Assembly (NCBI GenBank): GCA_034440575.1 | Contig: JAOTOL010001276.1 | Coordinates: 201,001-265,000 of the forward strand | Direction of reading: 5' to 3' | Origin: Imbricaverruca yamaguchii | Lineage: Eukaryota > Arthropoda > Thecostraca > Neoverrucidae | Length of the DNA: 64,000 nucleotides | Notes under the pieces: model-generated | What the model was told of the DNA's origin: nothing | The model's database searches: none | The model's input: only the letters and a program-made list of their open reading frames with translations | Made by a program: the position numbers and the translations under genes | In this document: in pieces, positions 11,813-24,479 of the stretch | Numbering within the stretch: position 1 is the first letter of the stretch | Layout: each line of letters begins with the position of its first letter

Positions 11813-12660
11813 TTTGATAAGCTCCAGGGCCGTCCACAGACAACGGTCGAATCGTAAAGATCCTTGAAGCCTTCAAGTTCCAGGCCGATCCACCAGCGAG
11901 AAGCTTCTGGCCGCCTTACGGTCTTTAACCGAACCCGAATTGTCCGACCCAGGACACCAGCCACGTCCCCGACCAGTGCATGAAAGCCGCCTGAAGCCCT
12001 CCAGCGCCTGATGGCCACCGTTTCGCCTGGGGCTGATGACTGAACTTCGCGTCGGCGTGCGTGCGAGGATGTTGTTTTTCACTCGACTTGGGTACATTAC
12101 GGATGCTGTGTTGCATTAAGTTTTGGGGATGCATAAATTCATTAAAGGCAGGATAACTCACCCATCATTGACGCTCATTGGGTAAGCTGAGAGAACTGAG
12201 AAATGTATAACACAATGGAACAAAATAACACGGAATAATACATTTGCAGAATGAGTTTGATCCAGAAGGACGAGTCATTTGTATGTCAGATAACGACAGT
12301 TGCATTCATCATTTAGTTTTTAAAGGTTGCACGGTCAACATCAAAAGTTTCTCGCTTGTCGATGACATGATGAGATGCATTGGTGACATTTCCTATGTTG
12401 GTTCTGAAAGTTATAGTTTACTGGGCAGCAACCAATTCCATAGCCGATGTGAACGTAGTTCATCGAGCCGCATGGTTTTCAGTGGCTGCGGAGTGTCATG
12501 GCCCTGGCCAGTTCTGTTGCAATCTCATATAGCTCTTTGTGGGATGCAGGAGCATATAACATGCTTCCACCTGTCAGTCTTGTTGCAAGAGGGGAGGGGC
12601 ACCCCTCCATCGCATCATAACAACGGCGATCCTCAGATCACTTCCATCGAGCCTCCCTCT
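11813..12660. other. Unassigned intergenic DNA
   Basis: No recognisable coding sequence. The open frame that starts at 12244 runs into the (GT)n tract and is compositionally driven. Confidence 0.5.
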
Positions 12661-12662
12661 GT

Positions 12663-13420
<758 letters not shown>

Positions 13421-13552
13421 GGAATGTCAAATTTCGGCGCGCTGCCGTGTGCCGTTCTTTCATTATCCGCGGAAAACCTTACCCGCCCCCGTAAGGTCTT
13501 CCGCGGATAGTGGAACAACGGCACACGGCAGCGCGCCTAAATTTGGCATTCC
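13421..13552. repeat. Perfect-like palindrome, ~62-bp arms
   Basis: The left arm (13421-13483) contains GGCGCGCTGCCGTGTGCCGT and ATCCGCGGAAAACCTTAC. The right arm (13491-13552) is its reverse complement with few changes, separated by about 7 bp of C-rich sequence. The right arm forms the end of the interspersed repeat that runs rightwards. Confidence 0.88.
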
Positions 13553-14350
13553 TTTTTCCACGTTAATTTGGCATGTTGCGTCAAACGTTTGAGGTCAGAT
13601 TATCTAGGGTTAACGAGCTAGTCAAGGTCAAGTGAGGTCACCTCCGGAAAAGTTCAACCAGTAGTCACGCTTTAACAGATGAAGATGCTGTAATGAAGCT
13701 TTCAGCGTTTGCTTAGCTTTCAGCGTTTTAGAAACGAAACAAAGCGCACCAAACTCACTTTATTATATTTTTTTCGTTTGTGGTTGCTTATTAGTTTTAC
13801 ATATATGCCCATTAGAGATAAAATCGAAGATTCTGGCTAAAATAAGCATTTTTACGAGCACACATTGGGTTCTAACAACGTTTTTCGGTCACCTCTTCCC
13901 ATTAGAAAGATACAAAATTAAGGGAAATTGAAAACTAAAAGTTTTGGAATTTCAAGAACAAAAATGTTTTTTGAGTTGACAAAAATGTTCGGGCTATGGT
14001 CGATTTCGCCTTCCTTTTCTGATTCTAAATATTTTTTTGTTTTTCGAATATTCCCAAAAATGAACTTCATAGAGCCAAAAGCATGATGTTAGTCGTGAAA
14101 ACATAGGCCCCCTAGAGACGTCACTTTTTAGGGGGTAAATTTTGTGGATGGTGTCTAGCTCTACTCGATGAGCGCTTTCCGATGATACCTCTTTCGTTTT
14201 CGTGCGACGCTTAGTTTGGAGATTATAGAGGTCGATTGTGTCAACCCGCCCCCCCCCCCCTCCCTCCCTCCCACCACCACGAGACCCCCGAGACGGAGTG
14301 TGGGGATATGACCGGAAAGACGGGAAGGGTTAAAACATGCTTCATCAAAT
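13491..14350 (+). repeat. Interspersed repeat family C, copy 1
   Basis: Matches 61880-62590 in inverted orientation. Shared landmarks in order are a TAAGGT-CCGCGGA terminus, CGAG(C)TAGTCAAGGTCAAG, GTTTAACAGATG, TTCCCATTAGA-type segments, and GCTTTCCGATGA followed by CGTTTTCGTGC. The family is unclassified. Its terminus occurs in inverted form at the adjacent palindrome, which suggests a DNA transposon. Confidence 0.75.
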
Positions 14351-14439
14351 CCACGAGTTCGACTTTTGAGGCCCGTGCAAAACGTGCAAAACAGCACTGG
14401 ACGGGGCCAGCGGAAAACAACGGTTAACGGGTGTAACGG

Positions 14440-16670
14440 CAACGCTGCTGCATCTGTAAAAACAGGAATGTCCTAGTGCACGGACGGGAGGCAGGAAAGT
14501 CGTGCTGCCACGTCAGAGCACTGTATTCTCGACTTGAGTTGCTTGGTTCCAGTTCGACCCTGTCAGCCTGCTGCGCCACCCGTCACATAGCACGCGACAG
14601 GGCTGGAGACGGTCGTGGACCGGCCGGGTGGGGCCATCCAGATCGCCGGAGCTGTACGCCAAACGCCAGCGCATTGGCCTGGCGGGCACGATCTGACTTT
14701 CAATATGCGCTGGTGGGCTTCGTGTCGCGCGGCATGGCCTCACTTCGCCTGGCTGGAGCAGTCCTCCGCCGAGCGGGACGGGTCATCTGGGCCAAATTTA
14801 GCAGGCACCTCCCGCTCCACACGGAGCATGGACAAAATTCAAAACTGACATCGAACGTGCGGCTGTCCGGAAGGCGACGCACGCTGAATCATCCCCAGGG
14901 TGTTCAGAATAGACAAGCATTGTAAATATAGCATAAGAGGCTAAATATCGACTTTATTTTGATAGAGGAGTACACTTACACACGCCCGAGTTTTGTGGTG
15001 TATTGGTATGTGCTTTGAAAACTAGCTGTCGCATTTTTCCCACGGAAGCTTACCACGCATAACGGTTGCATTGCTTGGCATTTGCTAATCGGCAAGCGTC
15101 TCTGGCAACAGTCATTCCGCAATTACCGACCTACAGGCTCGCCGGCGGATTTGCTTATCGGGGCCGCCGTCTCCGCAGTGGCGGCACATTTGCTTACACG
15201 GGTAGGTGGATGCTATCGGATTCGTTGTTAATTTGCAGCATTAAAGCGAAATCAGTTGTCAGCTCGGTGGAGTCTGATTGCCGGTTGATGGCACGCTGCC
15301 CTGGTTGGACACGCAACAGCCAATTATTTCCACTCCGCAGTGCGGGCAGCCGCGTGCCGCGTGCTCGTTCCCTTCTGGACTGTCGTCAAACGTTAGCCGG
15401 GTCGACGGAGTGCAACAGCTGGGATGGAGAAATTATGCCGATGCACCGTCGGCTAAAGCGCTAGGAGACGCTGTTCACAAACTGGTGCCGCATTTGTGCG
15501 GATGCGCCACGACTATAAGAGATGGCTGGTTGGTTATTGGAAATCAGGCGATGAATCTTAGCGCCGTCACGTTTTTCACATCACCCAGTGCACTATCCGT
15601 ATGGGCGGAAACGTTCGGGCCTGGTGGTGCTTTGGACTGAGGTCATGCCCTCGTCTGTCCGCCCATTTCCAGCGTTTCAAGAAAGCTCATCGCATACCAC
15701 ACGTCCATCAGGCTGGTAAAATACGACTGCCCATCTGCAGAATGCTGCCATCAGTATGCTGCCGGCATAAGAGACCATTAGGGGTGCTGGAGGGGCGAGA
15801 ACAAGAGGCGGGCTGTGACACACTGCGTGCAGGGAATCGAGACTCCGGCCGATGTGACGGAGAACTTGCGGACCGATGGAAACTGGGCTCCATTGAGGCA
15901 GCCGATGCATGCGTGCACCTTATTGCGTCCGATTTTGTAGAAATCATGTATCTTGTTTATTGTTTCTGATTTATTGACTTTAAATCACCAAAGGGGTATT
16001 AGCCAAGTAATAGGCACAGTCATAGGCATGGGTATTTAATGACATTATAGCACAAACAGACATTAGCCAAGTGGTAGGCGAAGTCAAGACGTGGCAGTAC
16101 GACGAACGCTGTGAAAATCAACTATGCTTTTTCAGCAACGACAGTGCTGGGAACATCAGTGGACTTGAGAAAACACGTGGGCGATGCGATGACCATTTCA
16201 AAACTGCAAGGCAGTCAAGCATTGCACACAGAGGACAGCGTGTTCTGGTTTCCGCAAATCTAAGGGTTCCGTCTCAGCATGTCGGTTCGAGGAGAAAATG
16301 CAACAGATGCATTACACGTTCGGGCTGCAAGTGCATATAAATTGTTCTTAGCATTCACTCTGCCAAAAGGAATTTGAGACAACGGGACAGGCCCGACTCC
16401 TCGAAGTGCAATGTCATGCACTCAGAGTGAAGTGCTCCAACATGTTCGGGGCATACACCGTTCCGAAGACAGCTCTGGGTAGCAGCGGAATATCCGGCGG
16501 CACATTTGGAGCACGTAGTGGCTACATGCTGTCAAATCTGATTATTTGCTGACACTTTAGAGATAGTGGTCTGCTTGACCCGAGTTGCGACCCAGCCACA
16601 TAAAGAACTTACGCTTCACACGCTCTAAACTGACAACACAGTTGTGTACTGCACCCGAACAGAAAATGGA
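14440..16670. other. Unassigned intergenic DNA with GC-rich stretches
   Basis: GC-rich segments at 14560-14840 and 15080-15480 contain open frames of 120-150 codons without a recognisable domain. I cannot say whether they are exons. Confidence 0.4.
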
Positions 16671-16679
16671 GCAGCATTC

Positions 16680-16835
16680 TAATTAGTCTATTCATTCTAA
16701 TTCGATTCGATTCTATTCGAATTCGAACAAATTCGAATTCGAATATTAATCAATTCGATTAATATTCGATACCGATTCGAATATCGAATAAAATCGAATT
16801 ATATTCGAATTCGAATGCGAATTCGAAGACAGTAT
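16680..16835. repeat. Degenerate (ATTCGAAT) palindromic cluster
   Basis: Many overlapping TTCGAA and ATTCGATT words in about 150 bp (for example ATTCGAATTCGAATATTAAT). The sequence is self-complementary at several registers. Confidence 0.85.
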
Positions 16836-18526
16836 TCTAATTGTGTTAGTTGAAGCCATGTCCGACGAGCTGGAATTGTCTGGCCACTAGAATGTGCGAG
16901 TCAAGAGACGCATCGTTCTGTTTCATTTAGATCTGTCGAACTAAATCTAATCTAAGAAGTTAGTTTCCTGTCAATAATGATACTAATGTCGTGAATGCGT
17001 GTGACATACGCGAAAATGGTTCCGTGCAGTGCGTAGATGGTTAGGATTGAGTCACGTTTCAAGGTTATGTGAAAGCAGTAGCATTTAGGCACCCTTAACT
17101 TTCATTTCCAATCATCTGCCAAGAGGACGTCTGAGTCAACGCCTGCCTGCAGCGCAATAGCGTTGCTATCCTTACAAACTGTCCGATCTACTCGTCTACA
17201 CACGTGAGGAAATGGAAGCCTATTGCTGGCAACGGCACGTCGTCCACAGATAAAGCAAATATGAACTGCAGTAGCATGCCGCCTTCTCATATCTCTCAAC
17301 CGATGGCACCCGGTCTGAGCCGTTTCAGCTGACCACTATCCTCTGTTTTCCTTCTCCTCCTATGTACGACTTCAGCCAACATTACGTGGCGCTAAAACCG
17401 TAAATTTGTAAAAGCTTACTAATAATAATTCACATTTTTAAATGCACTGAAGAAAAAAACGTGCGGACTGCATCCAGCTGGGAATCTACGGCAATGGGTG
17501 GCCAAGCATAAAGTAACAAATGCCAAATTTGTGGTACAGTATCGATGTACATCAAGGCCAAGATGGTAAATGAAGTGTGAGAGCCTGGCTATATATTGGC
17601 ATGCAAATGACTTTTCCGAACATCTTTCTTCAGAAAGAATGCGTAGGAATTGACCTGTAGTTTTCAGGAAGCTTTTTGCAGCCACGAAATTTAATTGATG
17701 AAATGAATATTTTGGATCATCAACTTGGCACAGTGCTTTTAACTGTATGTCACATGCAGTCTATTCGACAGATGAACCAATTTTTGTACATGGTGCCTCC
17801 GGTTTCTGGAAATGTACATCGGAAATCAATCACTTAACCCAACATTTGGTTCACTCTTGCTGAGACCTGGCTCATCTGCAAAGACGGTGCACATTCCTCA
17901 TCCATGGATTATGTTTACTTGTAATGTTCGCATAACGACCATGATGTCCTACCGCACCTTCTGCTTCACTACTTTTCCGCTTCGCTTTCGTCCCTAAAAT
18001 GATAAATTATTCGTGAAATACGCCTACCACTTTCTGAACACTGAGTCTGCATCCCTCCAAACGAAGTATCGATATCGTGCTTCTTGAAGAGTGTTTATTA
18101 AGTCTTCATATATAAATCCTAACGGCATCTTATTGATAAGTAGCATGCGTATGTTTACGATTGCGGAGTGTGGTGTGCAGGCATCTCTTACCACAATTAC
18201 AGTTAAGAGGAAGACTTATGATGTATTCTTTTACAGAAAATCGATCATATTGATAGGTATTTTCCAGCGCTATCGCTAAAATGATTGTCACCAAATTAGG
18301 GATATGAAAACAGAGCAAAAAGGTACACATATGACTAAGCTTTTGGATCAACATTGTGCTTGAAGAACGTGATACTTTGTCACTTATTTAGTCACTTGGT
18401 TAACCTGTTATGTTAAGCAGCATCGTTTCCATGACGAATTTCGGAATCGTACTGTACTTGTTTGGACATCTCATACCTAACGAAAACCCACCATTTAACA
18501 CTGCACTCATACCAGTACACTAATCA
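16836..18526. other. Unassigned AT-rich intergenic DNA
   Basis: No frame longer than about 90 codons and no repeat structure seen. Confidence 0.5.
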
Positions 18527-21500
18527 GTGTTAGCATCAACATCAGTACGTCACAAGACGCCCATCACCCTACTGCAACACGCCACCAGTCTCAGCACCCA
18601 CACCAGTATGTCACAAGACGCCCATCACCCTACTGCAACACGCCACCAGTCTCAGCACCCACACCAGTATGTCACAAGACGCCCATCACCCTACTGCAAC
18701 ACGCCACCAGTCTCAGCACCCACACCAGTATGTCATAGGACGCCCATCACCCTACTGCAACACGCCACCAGTCTCAGCACCCACACCAGTATGTCACAAG
18801 ACGCCCATCACCCTACTGCAACACGCCACCAGTCTCAGCACCCACACCAGTATGTCACAGAACGCCCATCACCCTACTGCAACACGCCACCAGTCTCAGC
18901 ACCCACACCAGTATGTCACAAGACGCCCATCACCCTACTGCAACACGCCACCAGTCTCAGCACCCACACCAGTATGTCACAAGACGCCCATCACCCTACT
19001 GCAACACGCCACCAGTCTCAGCACCCACACCAGTATGTCACAAGACGCCCATCACCCTACTGCAACACGCCACCAGTCTCAGCACCCACACCAGTATGTC
19101 ACAAGACGCCCATCACCCTACTGCAACACGCCACCAGTCTCAGCACCCACACCAGTATGTCACAAGACGCCCATCACCCTACTGCAACACGCCACCAGTC
19201 TCAGCACCCACACCAGTATGTCACAAGACGCCCATCACCCTACTGCAACACGCCACCAGTCTCAGCACCCACACCAGTATGTCACAAGACGCCCATCACC
19301 CTACTGCAACACGCCACCAGTCTCAGCACCCACACCAGTATGTCACAAGACGCCCATCACCCTACTGCAACACGCCACCAGTCTCAGCACCCACACCAGT
19401 ATGTCACAAGACGCCCATCACCCTACTGCAACACGCCACCAGTCTCAGCACCCACACCAGTATGTCACAAGACGCCCATCACCCTACTGCAACACGCCAC
19501 CAGTCTCAGACCACAAAGACAAAACACCACACCAGTATGTCACAAGACGCCCATCACCCTACTGCAACACGCCACCAGTCTCAGCACCCACACCAGTATG
19601 TCACAAGACGCCCATCACCCTACTGCAACACGCCACCAGTCTCAGCACCCACACCAGTATGTCACAAGACGCCCATCACCCTACTGCAACACGCCACCAG
19701 TCTCAGCACCCACACCAGTATGTCACAAGACGCCCATCACCCTACTGCAACACGCCACCAGTCTCAGCACCCACACCAGTATGTCACAAGACGCCCATCA
19801 CCCTACTGCAACACGCCACCAGTCTCAGCACCCACACCAGTATGTCACAAGACGCCCATCACCCTACTGCAACACGCCACCAGTCTCAGCACCCAACCAG
19901 GTATGTCACAAGACGCCCATCACCCTACTGCAACACGCCACCAGTCTCAGCACCCACACCAGTATGTCACAAGACGCCCATCACCCTACTGCAACACGCC
20001 ACCAGTCTCAGCACCCACACCAGTATGTCACAAGACGCCCATCACCCTACTGCAACACGCCACCAGTCTCAGCACCCACACCAGTATGTCACAAGACGCC
20101 CATCACCCTACTGCAACACGCCACCAGTCTCAGCACCCACACCAGTATGTCACAAGACGCCCATCACCCTACTGCAACACGCCACCAGTCTCAGCACCCA
20201 CACCAGTATGTCACAAGACGCCCATCACCCTACTGCAACACGCCACCAGTCTCAGCACCCACACCAGTATGTCACAAGACGCCCATCACCCTACTGCAAC
20301 ACGCCACCAGTCTCAGCACCCACACCAGTATGTCACAAGACGCCCATCACCCTACTGCAACACGCCACCAGTCTCAGCACCCACACCAGTATGTCACAAG
20401 ACGCCCATCACCCTACTGCAACACGCCACCAGTCTCAGCACCCACACCAGTATGTCACAAGACGCCCATCACCCTACTGCAACACGCCACCAGTCTCAGC
20501 ACCCACACCAGTATGTCACAAGACGCCCATCACCCTACTGCAACACGCCACCAGTCTCAGCACCCACACCAGTATGTCACAAGACGCCCATCACCCTACT
20601 GCAACACGCCACCAGTCTCAGCACCCACACCAGTATGTCACAAGACGCCCATCACCCTACTGCAACACGCCACCAGTCTCAGCACCCACACCAGTATGTC
20701 ACAAGACGCCCATCACCCTACTGCAACACGCCACCAGTCTCAGCACCCACAACCAGTATGTCACCAAAACGCCCATCACCCTACTGCAACACGCCACCAG
20801 TCTCAGCACCCACACCAGTATGTCACAAGACGCCCATCACCCTACTGCAACACGCCACCAGTCTCAGCACCCACACCAGTATGTCACAAGACGCCCATCA
20901 CCCTACTGCAACACGCCACCAGTCTCAGCACCCACACCAGTATGTCACAAGACGCCCATCACCCTACTGCAACACGCCACCAGTCTCAGCACCCACACCA
21001 GTATGTCACAAGACGCCCATCACCCTACTGCAACACGCCACCAGTCTCAGCACCCACACCAGTATGTCACAAGACGCCCATCACCCTACTGCAACACGCC
21101 ACCAGTCTCAGCACCCACACCAGTATGTCACAAGACGCCCATCACCCTACTGCAACACGCCACCAGTCTCAGCACCCACACCAGTATGTCACAAGACGCC
21201 CATCACCCTACTGCAACACGCCACCAGTCTCAGCACCCACACCAGTATGTCACAAGACGCCCATCACCCTACTGCAACACGCCACCAGTCTCAGCACCCA
21301 CACCAGTATGTCACAAGACGCCCATCACCCTACTGCAACACGCCACCAGTCTCAGCACCCACACCAGTATGTCACAAGACGCCCATCACCCTACTGCAAC
21401 ACGCCACCAGTCTCAGCACCCACACCAGTATGTCACAAGACGCCCATCACCCTACTGCAACACGCCACCAGTCTCAGCACCCACACCAGTATGTCACAAG

Positions 21501-24195
21501 ACGCCCATCACCCTACTGCAACACGCCACCAGTCTCAGCACCCACACCAGTATGTCACCAAGACGCCCATCACCCCTACTGCAACACGCCACCAGTCTCA
21601 GCACCCACACCAGTATGTCACAAGACGCCCATCACCCTACTGCAACACGCCACCAGTCTCAGCACCCACACCAGTATGTCACAAGACGCCCATCACCCTA
21701 CTGCAACACGCCACCAGTCTCAGCACCCACACCAGTATGTCACAAGACGCCCATCACCCTACTGCAACACGCCACCAGTCTCAGCACCCACACCAGTATG
21801 TCACAAGACGCCCATCACCCTACTGCAACACGCCACCAGTCTCAGCACCCACACCAGTATGTCACAAGACGCCCATCACCCTACTGCAACACGCCACCAG
21901 TCTCAGCACCCACACCAGTATGTCACAAGACGCCCATCACCCTACTGCAACACGCCACCAGTCTCAGCACCCACACCAGTATGTCACAAGACGCCCATCA
22001 CCCTACTGCAACACGCCACCAGTCTCAGCACCCACACCAGTATGTCACAAGACGCCCATCACCCTACTGCAACACGCCACCAGTCTCAGCACCCACACCA
22101 GTATGTCACCAGACGCCCATCACCCTACTGCAACACGCCACCAGTCTCAGCACCCACACCAGTATGTCACAAGACGCCCATCACCCTACTGCAACACGCC
22201 ACCATCAGTCTCAGCACCCACACCAGTATGTCACAAGACGCCCATCACCCTACTGCAACACGCCACCAGTCTCAGCACCCACACCAGTATGTCACAAGAC
22301 GCCCATCACCCTACTGCAACACGCCACCAGTCTCAGCACCCACACCAGTATGTCACAAGACGCCCATCACCCTACTGCAACACGCCACCAGTCTCAGCAC
22401 CCACACCAGTATGTCACAAGACGCCCATCACCCTACTGCAACACGCCACCAGTCTCAGCACCCACACCAGTATGTCACAAGACGCCCACTCAACACCCAC
22501 GCCCATCACCAGACGCCCATCACCCTACTGCAACACGCCACCAGTCTCAGCACCCACACCAGTATGTCACAAGACGCCCATCACCCTACTGCAACACGCC
22601 ACCAGTCTCAGCACCCACACCAGTATGTCACAAGACGCCCATCACCCTACTGCAACACGCCACCAGTCTCAGCACCCACACCAGTATGTCACAAGACGCC
22701 CATCACCCTACTGCAACACGCCACCAGTCTCAGCACCCACACCAGTATGTCACAAGACGCCCATCACCCTACTGCAACACGCCACCAGTCTCAGCACCCA
22801 CACCAGTATGTCACAGAACGCCCATCACCCTACTGCAACACGCCACCAGTCTCAGCACCCACACCAGTATGTCAAGACGCCCATCACCCTCCCTTCTGCA
22901 ACACGCCACCAGTCTCAGCACCCACACCAGTATGTCACAGAACGCCCATCACCCTACTGCAACACGCCACCAGTCTCAGCACCCACACCAGTATGTCACA
23001 AGACGCCCATCACCCTACTGCAACACGCCACCAGTCTCAGCACCCACACCAGTATGTCACAAGACGCCCATCACCCTACTGCAACACGCCACCAGTCTCA
23101 GCACCCACACCAGTATGTCACCAGACGCCCATCACCCTACTGCAACACGCCACCAGTCTCAGCACCCACACCAGTATGTCACAAGACGCCCATCACCCTA
23201 CTGCAACACGCCACCAGTCTCAGCACCCACACCAGTATGTCACAAGACGCCCATCACCCTACTGCAACACGCCACCAGTCTCAGCACCCACACCAGTATG
23301 TCACAAGACGCCCATCACCCTACTGCAACACGCCACCAGTCTCAGCACCCACACCAGTATGTCACAGAACGCCCATCACCCTACTGCAACACGCCACCAG
23401 TCTCAGCACCCACACCAGTATGTCATAGAACGCCCATCACCCTACTGCAACACGCCACCAGTCTCAGCACCCACACCAGTATGTCACAGAACGCCCATCA
23501 CCCTACTGCAACACGCCACCAGTCTCAGCACCCACACCAGTATGTCACAAGACGCCCATCACCCTACTGCAACACGCCACCAGTCTCAGCACCCACACCA
23601 GTATGTCACAGAACGCCCATCACCCTACTGCAACACGCCACCAGTCTCAGCACCCACACCAGTATGTCATAGAACGCCCATCACCCTACTGCAACACGCC
23701 ACCAGTCTCAGCACCCACACCAGTATGTCACAGAACGCCCATCACCCTACTGCAACACGCCACCAGTCTCAGCACCCACACCAGTATGTCACAGAACGCC
23801 CATCACCCTACTGCAACACGCCACCAGTCTCAGCACCCACACCAGTATGTCACAGAACGCCCATCACCCTACTGCAACACGCCATCAGTCTCAGCACCCA
23901 CACCAGTATGTCACCAGACGCCCATCACCCTACTACAACACGCCATCAGTCTCAGCACCCACACCAGTATGTCACCAGACGCCCATCACCCTACTACAAC
24001 ACGCCATCAGTCTCAGCATCCACACCAGTATGTCACAGAACGCCCATCACCCTACTACAACACGCCATCAGTCTCAGCAGCCACACCAGTATGTCACCAG
24101 ATGCCCATCACCCTACTGCAACATGCCACCAGTCTCAACACCGACATCAGTATGTCACCAGACGCCCATCACCCTACTGCAACACGCCACCAGTC
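18527..24195 (+). repeat. 61-bp satellite array, about 93 copies
   Basis: The unit starts CAGTCTCAGCACCCACACCA and continues through ACAAGACGCCCATCACCCTA to the next unit. Most units are identical. The unit is C-rich on the plus strand and carries no stop codon in any plus frame. Since 61 is not divisible by 3, all three plus frames stay open for about 1,630-1,800 codons with a 61-residue super-repeat; each frame reads the same peptide cycle in a different phase. Variant units (ACAGAACG, ACCAGACG, ATAGAACG) cluster towards the right edge, and units from about 23860 carry CATCAG and TACAAC changes. Odd-length units occur near 19500, 19895, 20750, 21555, 22203, 22485 and 22872. Confidence 0.98.
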
Positions 24196-24297
24196 TCAAC
24201 AAACAGGGTCATCATCAGTATGTTCAATCAACCCACCAGCGTAATACAATTCGCTAATCAGCGGCTCGCGATAGGGCTGCATCACTGTGGTGGTGGC

Positions 24298-24455
24298 TAT
24301 TGGCTTTACGTCACGTCGACCGTTGAGTCATGAGCGTCACCAATCTCTCACGCCGACTGGTCGCGGGCGACGAGTAGCGACAGGCGAGACTCGAACACAC
24401 AATCTTTCGATTGTGAGACGGGCAACTTACCCCCAGACTACTCGTCCCCGGCTGC
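24298..24455 (-). mobile_element. tRNA-derived SINE, family A
   Basis: On the minus strand a tRNA-like head begins near 24455 with an A-box-like TAGTCTGGGGGTAAG and a B-box-like GTTCGAGTCTC (24384-24398). It is followed by a body shared with 26569-26722, including GTGAGAGATTGGTGACG and CAACGGTCGA. Confidence 0.75.
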
Positions 24456-24479
24456 ATCACTCTAGTGCAGGACGGTTAT

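Noticed and set aside
18527..24195. CRISPR array
   Set aside because: Units are contiguous with no variable spacers, no cas genes are present, and the context is eukaryotic.
18527..24333. Very long open frames (1,633-1,806 codons) as protein genes
   Set aside because: All three plus frames are open because the 61-bp unit has no stops; the frames read the same cycle in different phases, with no start context, domain or unique sequence.
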